NCBI GenBank assembly: GCA_946997485.1
Contig: CAMPVF010000002.1
Coordinates: 62,001 to 126,000 of the forward strand
DNA length: 64,000 nt
Direction: 5' to 3'
Origin: an uncultured Atopobium sp.
GTDB taxonomy: Bacteria; Actinomycetota; Coriobacteriia; Coriobacteriales; Atopobiaceae
This document shows, one piece after another, positions 35,320 through 43,457 of this stretch (the stretch's first letter is position 1; every line of letters starts with the position of its first letter). A program made the translations under genes and the position numbers. The notes beneath the pieces were generated by a model that saw nothing but the letters and a program-made list of their open reading frames with translations, ran no database searches and had not been told where the DNA came from.

Positions 35320-36120
35320 GTGCAGGTAGATACAGCGCTTTTATACGAATACTTTGCCGCAGACGACACTAAAACTAACCAGCCAGATGCCCCGCGCGAG
35401 CTTGTAGAGCGCCTTAATCTTGAGCGCATTCCAAAGCATGTATCCATTATTATGGATGGTAATGGTCGCTGGGCGCAAGCCCGGGGAAAAGATCGCTCGC
35501 AGGGTCATAAAGCTGGTGTTGCAGCGCTGCGTGAGGCTGTTACTACCAGTGTTCGCTTAGGTATTGACGTGTTAAGCGTATACGCATTTTCTACCGAAAA
35601 TTGGAAGCGTCCGCAAGCAGAAGTAAACTTGCTTATGCATCTTTTTGCAACAACGCTTGTGCGTGAGCTGCCGTTGTTTCACCAGGAAAACGTGCGTCTT
35701 ATGTTTATCGGTGATCTAACGCAATTGCCGCAGGCAACGCAGGATGTATTTGCGCAAGGTCTTGAGGAAACAAAGCACAACACCGGTATGGTGTTTGCAC
35801 TTGCGGTTAATTATGGTTCGCGTAGCGAAATAACCCGTGCGCTTAAACTGTGTTGTAAGCAGGTGCATGATGGTACGCTTGCCATTGACGATATAACCGA
35901 GGATACCATTGCCAGCAGGTTATACACCGCGCAGCTTCCCGATCCCGATTTGCTTATTCGCACGTCTGGTGAGATGCGCTTATCCAACTATTTATTGTGG
36001 CAGCTTGCGTATAGTGAGCTGTATGTTACGCCTGTACTGTGGCCCGATTTTTCGCGCTGGGATTACTTGCGTGCTGTTATAGCGTATCAAACACGCACCC
36101 GCCGCTTTGGGGGTTTGTAG
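35320..36120 (+). CDS. uppS: Undecaprenyl diphosphate synthase (isoprenyl transferase)
   Basis: Condenses isopentenyl diphosphate units onto farnesyl diphosphate to make the lipid carrier for wall polymers. Catalytic Asp46 lies in HVSIIMDGNGRWAQARG; SVYAFSTENWKRP, VNYGSRSEI, PDLLIRTSGEMRLSN and WQLAYSELYVTPVLWPDF are all present. 266 residues, with about 35 polar residues before the domain. The GTG at 35320 adjoins the frr stop and uses GGAG at 35308-35311 inside frr, so translation is probably coupled. Together with dxr and ispG it links isoprenoid supply to envelope synthesis. Confidence 0.95.
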   Translation: MQVDTALLYEYFAADDTKTNQPDAPRELVERLNLERIPKHVSIIMDGNGRWAQARGKDRSQGHKAGVAALREAVTTSVRLGIDVLSVYAFSTENWKRPQAEVNLLMHLFATTLVRELPLFHQENVRLMFIGDLTQLPQATQDVFAQGLEETKHNTGMVFALAVNYGSRSEITRALKLCCKQVHDGTLAIDDITEDTIASRLYTAQLPDPDLLIRTSGEMRLSNYLLWQLAYSELYVTPVLWPDFSRWDYLRAVIAYQTRTRRFGGL

Positions 36121-36124
36121 ACGC

Positions 36125-37081
36125 ATGATAAAAGCAAAGCGAACGGTATACTCAAAACGCACACGTGTTGGACAAGGTCTTGAGCGCGGCATTAATCGTT
36201 TGGAAAAGCGCCGCAACAAAAAAGAACCCGCACGTAAACGTGGTGAATTAAAAGGTCAGATTGCGCGCGCATGGACAGAAAAAGTTCTCATTCGCACGCT
36301 TTCGGGTGCTGTGTATGCCATTGCTATTGTTGCATGCATTTTTTTGGATACAAGTGCCCTTGCGCTTGCGATTGCCGGCATGGCGTGGCTGTGCTGCTCG
36401 GAATTTTTTCGTATGGCTCACAAAGCGGGCTATGCGCCTAATGAATTTATTGGCTTGTTTGTAGCTCTTGTGTTTCCTGTTGTAGCGCAGCTTGGTAGTG
36501 TTGTATATCTTACCTGCGTAGTTGTTATTTACGCTATGGTGCTTGCTGCGTATTATATTATTACGCCAAAAGCAACAATCGCCGATATTGCACTTAGTTT
36601 TATAGGGCCTTTGTACTGCTCGCTTATGCTTTCGCACATTGTTCTTATTCGCACGGCAGAAGCCACGCAGCCGCTTGGCATCGTTACCCTTGCTGTTATG
36701 GGATCGGTGTGGGTTGAAGACGCCGCGGCATACTTTGTGGGCTGCAATTTTGGCCGCCACCGTCTTGCGCCTACCATCTCGCCTAATAAAAGTGTTGAAG
36801 GTTTTTTTGGTGGCCTTGTTGGCTGTATTGCAATATGGCTGATAGCTGCATATCTTAACTTTATTCCTGTTGGGCTTCCCTTTGCTGCTTTCTGTGGATT
36901 ATGCGTCGGTGTTATTTCAGTTGTTGGCGATTTGTTTGAATCGCGCATTAAGCGCTCCGTTAATCTTAAAGATTCTGGCAACATTATTCCTGGTCATGGT
37001 GGCTTGCTCGATAGGAACGATTCCATGCTTTTTGGCTGTACAATGGCCTATTTACTCTTACATATAGGAGGCATCCTTTGA
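36125..37081 (+). CDS. cdsA: Phosphatidate cytidylyltransferase
   Basis: Makes CDP-diacylglycerol for phospholipid synthesis. The family signature is intact near the C-terminus: SRIKRSVNLKDSGNIIPGHG then GLLDRND. About eight membrane helices. The first 55 residues are strongly basic (many Lys/Arg) and not part of the family domain. 318 residues from the ATG at 36125, with a GGGGG stretch upstream inside uppS. Its TGA stop overlaps the TTG start of dxr by four bases. Confidence 0.94.
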   Translation: MIKAKRTVYSKRTRVGQGLERGINRLEKRRNKKEPARKRGELKGQIARAWTEKVLIRTLSGAVYAIAIVACIFLDTSALALAIAGMAWLCCSEFFRMAHKAGYAPNEFIGLFVALVFPVVAQLGSVVYLTCVVVIYAMVLAAYYIITPKATIADIALSFIGPLYCSLMLSHIVLIRTAEATQPLGIVTLAVMGSVWVEDAAAYFVGCNFGRHRLAPTISPNKSVEGFFGGLVGCIAIWLIAAYLNFIPVGLPFAAFCGLCVGVISVVGDLFESRIKRSVNLKDSGNIIPGHGGLLDRNDSMLFGCTMAYLLLHIGGIL

Positions 37082-38412
37082 GTTTGTTTTCTTCTTCTAC
37101 CTCAATGGATATGCAAACATCCACTGTGGGATGCAACATTGCACATGGTGCGGATGTGTCGCCGCGCACGTCAGTATCTTTGCAATCCTCACACGTACGC
37201 ACGCCCGCACCCGCAAAAACGCAGGTAAAACCTCATGCAAAGCTGCGCGTTGCTATTTTAGGTTCGTCGGGCTCTATAGGCACGCAAACGCTCGACGTCT
37301 GTCGCCGTCACGCCGACAAAATTGATGTGGTGGCTCTTTCGGTGCATTCGTCTACAGACAAGCTTGTAGCGCAGGCGCAGGAATTTAAACCGCGCTATGC
37401 AGTTGTTTCTAATAAGACTCATGCGCACGACGCTATATTGCAGCAGCTACCGTCTACAACTACGCTTACCTGCGGCGCACGTGCATTAGAAGAGCTGGTG
37501 TATGCCGATGACATCGATTGCGTTGTATGTGCTGTTGTGGGGTTTGCGGGCGTGCGCGTGGGCTATGCTGCACTTAAAGCGGGCAAAAAACTTGCCTACG
37601 CAAACAAGGAATCGCTTGTTGTAGCAGGCGATTTGCTCATGCCGCTTGTTACACCATACAACCTTGTGCCTGTCGATTCCGAGCACAGTGCAATTTTTCA
37701 ATGTTTGGTAGGCGAGGGACTTGCCCCAATTAAAAAAATATGGCTCACGTGCTCGGGCGGTCCTTTTTTTGGCTTTACAAAAAACCAGCTTAAAGCGGTA
37801 ACGCCGCAGCAAGCGCTTGCTCATCCAACATGGCGTATGGGTGCAAAAATAACTATCGACTCGGCTACGCTCATGAATAAGGGGCTCGAAATTCTTGAAG
37901 CTGCGCGCCTGTTTGAGGTGCCTATCGATGCAATTGAAGTGCTTATTCATCGCCAAAGCACCATTCATTCTATGGTTGAATTTGTTGATGGTTCGCTAAA
38001 AGCTCAGCTTGGAGCCTCGGATATGCGTATCGCCATTCAATACGCGTTTAGCTATCCCAAAAGGTGGGATACGCCCACCCAGCCGCGCCTCGATTGGCAT
38101 ACAATTGCACCACTTTCGTTTGATTCTGCCGATGAGGACGCGTTTGGCTGCCTTCGTTTGGCGCGCCAGGCAGGTCGGATTGGAAAAACTATGCCCTGCG
38201 CTATGAATGCGGCAAACGAAGTGGCAAATGCTGCATTTCGCCGTGGCGACTGTTCGTTTCTTGATATAGAAGCCACCGTTGCGCACGTAATGGAGCGTCA
38301 TACGCCGCTTTCTGTAGAAAGTATCGAAATGCTCGAAGATGTAGATGCTGCGTGCCGCGCACAGGCACGTGAATTTTTGGGTATCGTATCCCATACAGGC
38401 GCACAGCGCTAA
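37078..38412 (+). CDS. dxr: 1-deoxy-D-xylulose 5-phosphate reductoisomerase
   Basis: Second step of the MEP isoprenoid pathway. NADPH motif LGSSGSIGTQTLDV (from residue 61), YANKESLVVAG, metal-binding VDSEHSAIFQCL, CSGGPFFG and MGAKITIDSATLMNKGLE are clear. The TTG at 37078 is chosen because AGGAGG lies at 37066-37071. This gives about 50 residues of Ser/Thr-rich sequence before the domain, longer than usual; an ATG at 37105 would shorten it a little. 444 residues. Confidence 0.94.
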   Translation: MSLFSSSTSMDMQTSTVGCNIAHGADVSPRTSVSLQSSHVRTPAPAKTQVKPHAKLRVAILGSSGSIGTQTLDVCRRHADKIDVVALSVHSSTDKLVAQAQEFKPRYAVVSNKTHAHDAILQQLPSTTTLTCGARALEELVYADDIDCVVCAVVGFAGVRVGYAALKAGKKLAYANKESLVVAGDLLMPLVTPYNLVPVDSEHSAIFQCLVGEGLAPIKKIWLTCSGGPFFGFTKNQLKAVTPQQALAHPTWRMGAKITIDSATLMNKGLEILEAARLFEVPIDAIEVLIHRQSTIHSMVEFVDGSLKAQLGASDMRIAIQYAFSYPKRWDTPTQPRLDWHTIAPLSFDSADEDAFGCLRLARQAGRIGKTMPCAMNAANEVANAAFRRGDCSFLDIEATVAHVMERHTPLSVESIEMLEDVDAACRAQAREFLGIVSHTGAQR

Positions 38413-38568
38413 CACAAACGCTGCGTGTAACGAGTATTAGGCAGAATGCGCAGCAAACTGCGCAGCTTTCGCGCCGTTTGCCATTGCGCTGCAGCGCCCG
38501 AGCTGTGTGTGGCACGTAATGGTGCTACACGGTAAGGTTCATACAACAGATTGTTGCAGGTTTAGATT

Positions 38569-40071
38569 GTGAATACGCAGATACCAGTCATTATATCCAT
38601 CGCAAGCATGGTTTTTTGGGGCGTTCTTGTATTATCGCTTCTCGTTGTTCTTCATGAAGCAGGACACTTCATCTTGGCGCGCGTGTGTGGTATGCGTGTA
38701 AGCGAATTCTTTGTGGGTATGCCATGCAAAATTAAAGCGTCGCTACACCTTCGTCATTGGGGCACCGAGGTTGGTATTACGCCTTTGTTGCTTGGTGGCT
38801 ATACGCGTATTTGCGGTATGAGCACGTATCAAAGCCCGTATGCCGAAGCGGTACTTGCATATGTGTATAGCGTTGGTAGATGCTCGGTATCAGAGTGTGC
38901 TCGCAGCGTGCAGTGTAGCGAAGATGAAGCATACGATGCGCTTATGATGCTTGCCGATTGGTGTTCCATTCGCAAAGTTTTACCTGCGCAGGCAGAGAAG
39001 CTTGCAGCGTGCCCTAACACGCAGCAAAGCTCAGCCGAAGACGCGCGGCAAGATATGCCACAAGACATGCACCACGAAGCCCACCATGAAAACCAAGACA
39101 ATCTCAAGGATGCCTCCGCTGCGGAACGTTCATGGTATAGCACGGTTTATTTTGAAACCATGCAGCGTGATGCGCACAATCGCACAATGTTCGACACGGG
39201 GCATACGTTTACTGGTCCTAACACGCATCTGCAGGGCGCTCCAAACCCGCAGGCAGATGCCCATGCGTTTTATGTGTCCGAGATGCGCTCCACCTATAAC
39301 GGTAAAGGATTTGTGCCGCGCATGCTGGCACTTGCAGCAGGCCCGGTGTTTAACATCATTGGAGCATTTGTAATTGTGGTAGTTGCACTAAGCATTATTG
39401 GGTTTAATGCTCCTACCAACTCAAACACCTTGGGCGCAGTAGATCCCAACTCGTATGCAGCGCAGCTTGGCATGTCAGCTGGCGATACCATTATCGCTGT
39501 TAGTGATGTTCCTACACCAACGTGGAACGACGTTGCAGGTGCTATTACAACGCACGTGCGCGCACAAAAACCTTTTTCGCTTGAATATACCCGCGATGGC
39601 GTGCACAAACGTGTTGATGTCGATCCATCGCAGTGTAAGCAGCATTTTGGCATATACGCGCAATTTGCACTCACACATCTTTCACCGCTTCAGTCTATAA
39701 CCGTTGCGCAGCGCTATTTTTCATCAACCATGGAGTTTATAGTCAATCTTTTTATTCCTCAACACACGCTCGAAACCATATCCCAGAGCTCATCTGTTGT
39801 TGGCATATCGCGCTTTGCTGCTCAGGCTGCCGAGCGCGGCCTTGAAAGCTTTCTTATGTTTTGCGCTATGATTTCCATGTCGCTTGGCTGTATGAACTTG
39901 TTGCCCATCCCGCCGCTCGATGGAGGAAAGGCGCTTTTTGAAATTATTCAAGCGATAACGCGCCGTCCCGTTTCGCCAAAAGTTCAAGCGGTTGTTTTGT
40001 ATATTGGTCTTGCTTTTATTGGCGTTATTTTTCTTTTTGCGCTGTATAACGATATAGCGCCCATGTTGTAG
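38569..40071 (+). CDS. rseP: RseP-type site-2 membrane protease with winged-helix-like insertion
   Basis: Zinc metalloprotease that cleaves substrates in the membrane. The zinc site HEAGH is residues 29-33 in the first helix, the second motif NLLPIPPLDGGKALFE is at 443-458 (Asp451), and a PDZ domain lies between (AAQLGMSAGDTIIAVSDV). Between GYTRICGM (about 84) and GKGFVPRMLALAAGP (about 245) is an insertion of roughly 120-150 residues absent from standard RseP. Its first part (90-138) looks like a small winged helix (LAYVYSVGRCSVSECARSVQ then SEDEAYDALMMLADW); the rest is His/Glu/Gln-rich and probably disordered. GTG start, weak ribosome binding site. 500 residues versus about 350-450 for the family. 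Confidence 0.9.
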   Translation: MNTQIPVIISIASMVFWGVLVLSLLVVLHEAGHFILARVCGMRVSEFFVGMPCKIKASLHLRHWGTEVGITPLLLGGYTRICGMSTYQSPYAEAVLAYVYSVGRCSVSECARSVQCSEDEAYDALMMLADWCSIRKVLPAQAEKLAACPNTQQSSAEDARQDMPQDMHHEAHHENQDNLKDASAAERSWYSTVYFETMQRDAHNRTMFDTGHTFTGPNTHLQGAPNPQADAHAFYVSEMRSTYNGKGFVPRMLALAAGPVFNIIGAFVIVVVALSIIGFNAPTNSNTLGAVDPNSYAAQLGMSAGDTIIAVSDVPTPTWNDVAGAITTHVRAQKPFSLEYTRDGVHKRVDVDPSQCKQHFGIYAQFALTHLSPLQSITVAQRYFSSTMEFIVNLFIPQHTLETISQSSSVVGISRFAAQAAERGLESFLMFCAMISMSLGCMNLLPIPPLDGGKALFEIIQAITRRPVSPKVQAVVLYIGLAFIGVIFLFALYNDIAPML

Positions 40072-40121
40072 GATGTATGCCGGCACGCTATTTTTTGCGC
40101 GCCTTTGCACGTGCGCGCCAG

Positions 40122-40143
40122 AGGTAGGTTACTAGGTAGGTTA
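40122..40143 (+). repeat. Direct repeat AGGTAGGTTA upstream of ispG
   Basis: Two copies of AGGTAGGTTA (40122-40131 and 40134-40143) followed by GGTAG. They are purine-rich and resemble repeated weak ribosome binding sites; they lie 15-37 bases before the ispG ATG. Confidence 0.6.
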
Positions 40144-40158
40144 GGTAGTTTAGATTTT

Positions 40159-41343
40159 ATGCACGATACACGTAATAACGATACACACATACACCAACAC
40201 GCAGCTGCGCTGCATGATACTCCCATGCCCGCAGCGCCTGCTGAAAACCCCGCGTCTGCACTCATACCCGTGCGCAACCAAACGCATCAGGTACACGTAG
40301 GCCCGGTTCCTGTTGGCGGCGGTGCTCCTGTATCTGTACAGTCGATGTGCACCACTAAAACCAGCGACGCCGAAGCTACGCTTGCTCAAATTACCAAGCT
40401 TATGGAAGCCGGCTGCGAAATTATTCGTGTGGCCATTCCAACACCTTCGGTATTAAACGGGTTTGGCGAAATTTGCAAAAAAAGCCCGCTTCCCGTTGTA
40501 GCTGATATCCATTTCGATTATAAGCTTGCTATTGCAGCAGCCCAGGCCGGAGCCTCGGCGCTGCGTATTAACCCGGGTAACATTGGCTCTATGGATAAGG
40601 TTGATGCTGTTATCGATGCCGCGCGAAAGGCACGTATTCCTATTCGCATTGGCGTTAATGCAGGCTCCATCGATAAGGCGCTTGATACGAGAGATGATCT
40701 GACGCTTTCTCAAAAGCTTATTGCGTCTGCGCGTGGCTATGTTGAGCATTTTCGTGCGCGCGACTTTAACGACATTGTGCTTTCGGCCAAAGCGCATTCG
40801 GTGCCAACAACACTCGAAACCTATCGTGCGCTATCGGCTGCGCTTCCCGACGTGCCCCTTCATGTGGGTGTTACCGAAGCCGGCACGCAGCGTCAGGGCA
40901 CCGTTAAAAATTCTGTAGGTGTTGGTATTTTGCTTGAGCAGGGTATTGGCGACACCATTCGTCTTTCGCTTACCTGCGATCCTGTAGAAGAAGTATACGT
41001 TGCATGGGACTTGCTCTCAGCGCTCGGTATGCGCAGGTTAACGCCCGAATTGGTGAGCTGTCCTACCTGTGGTCGTTGTCAGGTTGACATGATAGAAATG
41101 GCACAGGTTGTATCCGATAGGCTCGCCCGCATTAAAGCGCCTATATCGGTTGCCGTTATGGGCTGCGCGGTGAATGGTCCAGGCGAAGCCCGCGATGCCG
41201 ATTTAGGTGTTGCTTGCGGAAACAACAAGGGTGTTATCTTTCAAAATGGTAAGCCCATACGCAGCGTTCCATCCGATCGTATTGTGGATGAGCTATTTCA
41301 AGAAATTCAAGATAGGTATGGCATTGATGTAAACGATGCGTAG
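40159..41343 (+). CDS. ispG: 4-hydroxy-3-methylbut-2-enyl diphosphate synthase
   Basis: Penultimate step of the MEP pathway, an iron-sulfur enzyme. The barrel has PVSVQSMCTTKTSDAEATLA, PVVADIHFDYKLAI and ALRINPGNIG. The cluster ligands are in SCPTCGRC and MGCAVNGPGEA (three Cys plus the Glu of PGEA). About 35 polar residues rich in His/Ala/Pro precede the domain. ATG at 40159 is the likeliest start; an in-frame TTG at 40105 and a later ATG at 40225 are alternatives. Placed 87 bases after rseP. Confidence 0.94.
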   Translation: MHDTRNNDTHIHQHAAALHDTPMPAAPAENPASALIPVRNQTHQVHVGPVPVGGGAPVSVQSMCTTKTSDAEATLAQITKLMEAGCEIIRVAIPTPSVLNGFGEICKKSPLPVVADIHFDYKLAIAAAQAGASALRINPGNIGSMDKVDAVIDAARKARIPIRIGVNAGSIDKALDTRDDLTLSQKLIASARGYVEHFRARDFNDIVLSAKAHSVPTTLETYRALSAALPDVPLHVGVTEAGTQRQGTVKNSVGVGILLEQGIGDTIRLSLTCDPVEEVYVAWDLLSALGMRRLTPELVSCPTCGRCQVDMIEMAQVVSDRLARIKAPISVAVMGCAVNGPGEARDADLGVACGNNKGVIFQNGKPIRSVPSDRIVDELFQEIQDRYGIDVNDA

Positions 41344-41509
41344 CACCCGCGTGACGGTACGCAGATCATGTTGGAACATATCATGGATATGACGTGCATA
41401 ATCTTCGGAAGTTTTATATAAATTACATGCATATACGTGTGCGTGCTGCAGGTTCGATATATGATAAACCATTGTTATATGTATACACCACGTGAAAGGG
41501 GAATGAGTT

Positions 41510-43234
41510 TTGAAACGTTACGCAACTATGTCAAGGCTCTATGCGCCTACGCTTAAAGAAAATCCTGTTGACGCCGACATTGCAAGTCATCGTTTATTGT
41601 GTCGCGCTGGTATGATTCGTAAAGCCGCGTCTGGGTTGTATACATATTTGCCGCTTGCATGGCGATCTATCCTCAAAATTGAAGGCATCATTCGTGATGA
41701 AATGGAAGCTATCGATTGCCAAGAAATGCTTACGCCTATTTTAACGTCGGCAGAGCTGTGGCACCAAAGCGGAAGATGGGACGTCTACGGTCCTGAACTC
41801 ATGCGTCTTACCGATCGCCACGATCATGAATATGCCTTAGGTCCAACTCATGAAGAAACCTATGTAGACCTTGTTCGAAGCGAACTTCGCAGCTACAAGC
41901 AGCTGCCTGTTACGCTCTACCATATTCAGGATAAATTTAGAGACGAGCGTCGTCCTCGTTTTGGACTCATGCGCAGCCGCGAATTTATTATGAAAGACGC
42001 GTATTCATTTTGTGCTACACAAGAAAGCTTGCAGCAATGCTACGACGATCAAAAACAAGCGTATGCAAACGTTGCGCGTCGGTGTGGTATTCGCGCGCTT
42101 CCTGTTGTTGCCGATTCGGGTCAGATTGGTGGCGATACGAGCGTGGAGTTTATGGCGCTTGCCGATGCAGGCGAAGCCGAGCTTGTATACTGTGATAGCT
42201 GCGGTTATGCCGCCGATGCAGAAGCTGCAACCACGCGTATTGCTATCGAAAACACCACTCAAACGACGCTTAAAAAAGTACACACGCCGCAGTGCTCAAC
42301 TATTGACGACTTGGCAGCGCAACTTGGTGTTGATGCACTACAAACGCGTAAAGCGCTTGCGCTTGTTGCCGAAGATGGCAGAGCGTGTGTTGTTTTTGTA
42401 CCCGGCATGCGCACGCTTAACGATGTAAAAGCAAGTCATGTGTTTGGTGAATACCACATGATGGACGACGAAGAACTCACACAGTTTGGCCTGGTAAAAG
42501 GCTTTATCGGACCGATTAATTTACCTCAAGATGTACACGTGTATCAGGATATTAGCCTTCAAGATGCAACCACGTGGATTTGTGGTGCAAATGAAGTTGA
42601 TTATCACCTGGTAGGCGCTGTGCCTGGTCGCGATTTTGAACTTGGTGAGTACGTCGACGTAGTTAGCGCACAAGCAGGCGACGGTTGTCCTCGCTGTGCA
42701 GCTTCGCTTAAGTCGGCACGCGGTATCGAAATTTCGCAGGTATTTCAGCTTGGTACCAAATATTCGAGCGCGATGGGCGCTACCTTTATGGACGAGGATG
42801 GCACCGAAAAGCCCTTTATTATGGGGTGCTACGGCATTGGCGTTTCGCGTACGCTTGCTGCCGTGGTTGAGCAACACTACGACGACCACGGTATTATTTG
42901 GCCTATCTCCGTTGCTCCTTATGAGGTAGAGGTTATTGCGCTTGATACCAACGACGATGTTATTTGGCCGCAGGCAACAGCTATCGCTGAGAAGCTCACC
43001 GCGCGCGGTATTGAAGTTATTGTTGATGACCGTGAGCTTCGTCCTGGCGTTAAGTTTAACGATGCCGATCTTATGGGCTTTCCGTACCAGGTTGTGTGCG
43101 GTAAAAAAGCGCTTGAGCGCGGTTGTGTTGAGCTTAAGTGTCGTGCTGATGGTTCACGTGTTGAAGTGGCACTTGACGCTATCGTATCCGAGCTTGAGCA
43201 GCGCATTGCGCACGACAAAGAACTTCTTAAGTAA
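41510..43234 (+). CDS. proS: Prolyl-tRNA synthetase (bacterial type with editing domain)
   Basis: Charges tRNA-Pro. Class II motifs are visible: motif 2 with FRDERRPRFGLMRSREFIMKD-like sequence (split here as FRDERRPRFGLMRSREF and IMKDAYSF) and motif 3 GCYGIGVSRTLAAVVEQHYD. The INS editing domain of the YbaK type lies at about residues 235-390, followed by the C-terminal anticodon-binding domain (PYEVEVIALD...IEVIVDDRELRPGVKFNDAD). 574 residues matches the bacterial form. The TTG at 41510 has AAAGGGG eight bases upstream; an ATG at 41528 has no such site. The upstream gap 41344-41509 is AT-rich and may hold a promoter. Confidence 0.95.
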   Translation: MKRYATMSRLYAPTLKENPVDADIASHRLLCRAGMIRKAASGLYTYLPLAWRSILKIEGIIRDEMEAIDCQEMLTPILTSAELWHQSGRWDVYGPELMRLTDRHDHEYALGPTHEETYVDLVRSELRSYKQLPVTLYHIQDKFRDERRPRFGLMRSREFIMKDAYSFCATQESLQQCYDDQKQAYANVARRCGIRALPVVADSGQIGGDTSVEFMALADAGEAELVYCDSCGYAADAEAATTRIAIENTTQTTLKKVHTPQCSTIDDLAAQLGVDALQTRKALALVAEDGRACVVFVPGMRTLNDVKASHVFGEYHMMDDEELTQFGLVKGFIGPINLPQDVHVYQDISLQDATTWICGANEVDYHLVGAVPGRDFELGEYVDVVSAQAGDGCPRCAASLKSARGIEISQVFQLGTKYSSAMGATFMDEDGTEKPFIMGCYGIGVSRTLAAVVEQHYDDHGIIWPISVAPYEVEVIALDTNDDVIWPQATAIAEKLTARGIEVIVDDRELRPGVKFNDADLMGFPYQVVCGKKALERGCVELKCRADGSRVEVALDAIVSELEQRIAHDKELLK

Positions 43235-43346
43235 CAATCTCATGCTGCGCCGTATGTAACACGCGCCATGCCGTATGCACTTCACGTGACGCTACGCGTG
43301 AGTGCACCGTGGCGCTTAAGTGCAGTTAGAGCAAAGTGTATATACT

Positions 43347-43380
43347 AATGCACCCAAGAGCGCATGTTCTTGGGTGCATT
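43347..43380. terminator. Hairpin between convergent proS and the EIIB-aroQ gene
   Basis: Thirteen-base-pair perfect stem (43347-43359 with 43368-43380) and an eight-base loop. It sits between two convergent genes. No T tract follows on either strand, so it may act weakly as a bidirectional terminator or protect the mRNA 3' end. Confidence 0.55.
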
Positions 43381-43457
43381 GGTTGTATTATGTACGGAGC
43401 AAAAGTTAGGCTTTACGCTTTACGCTTTACGCGCGCGATTCCTTCTTATCTGCCGCC

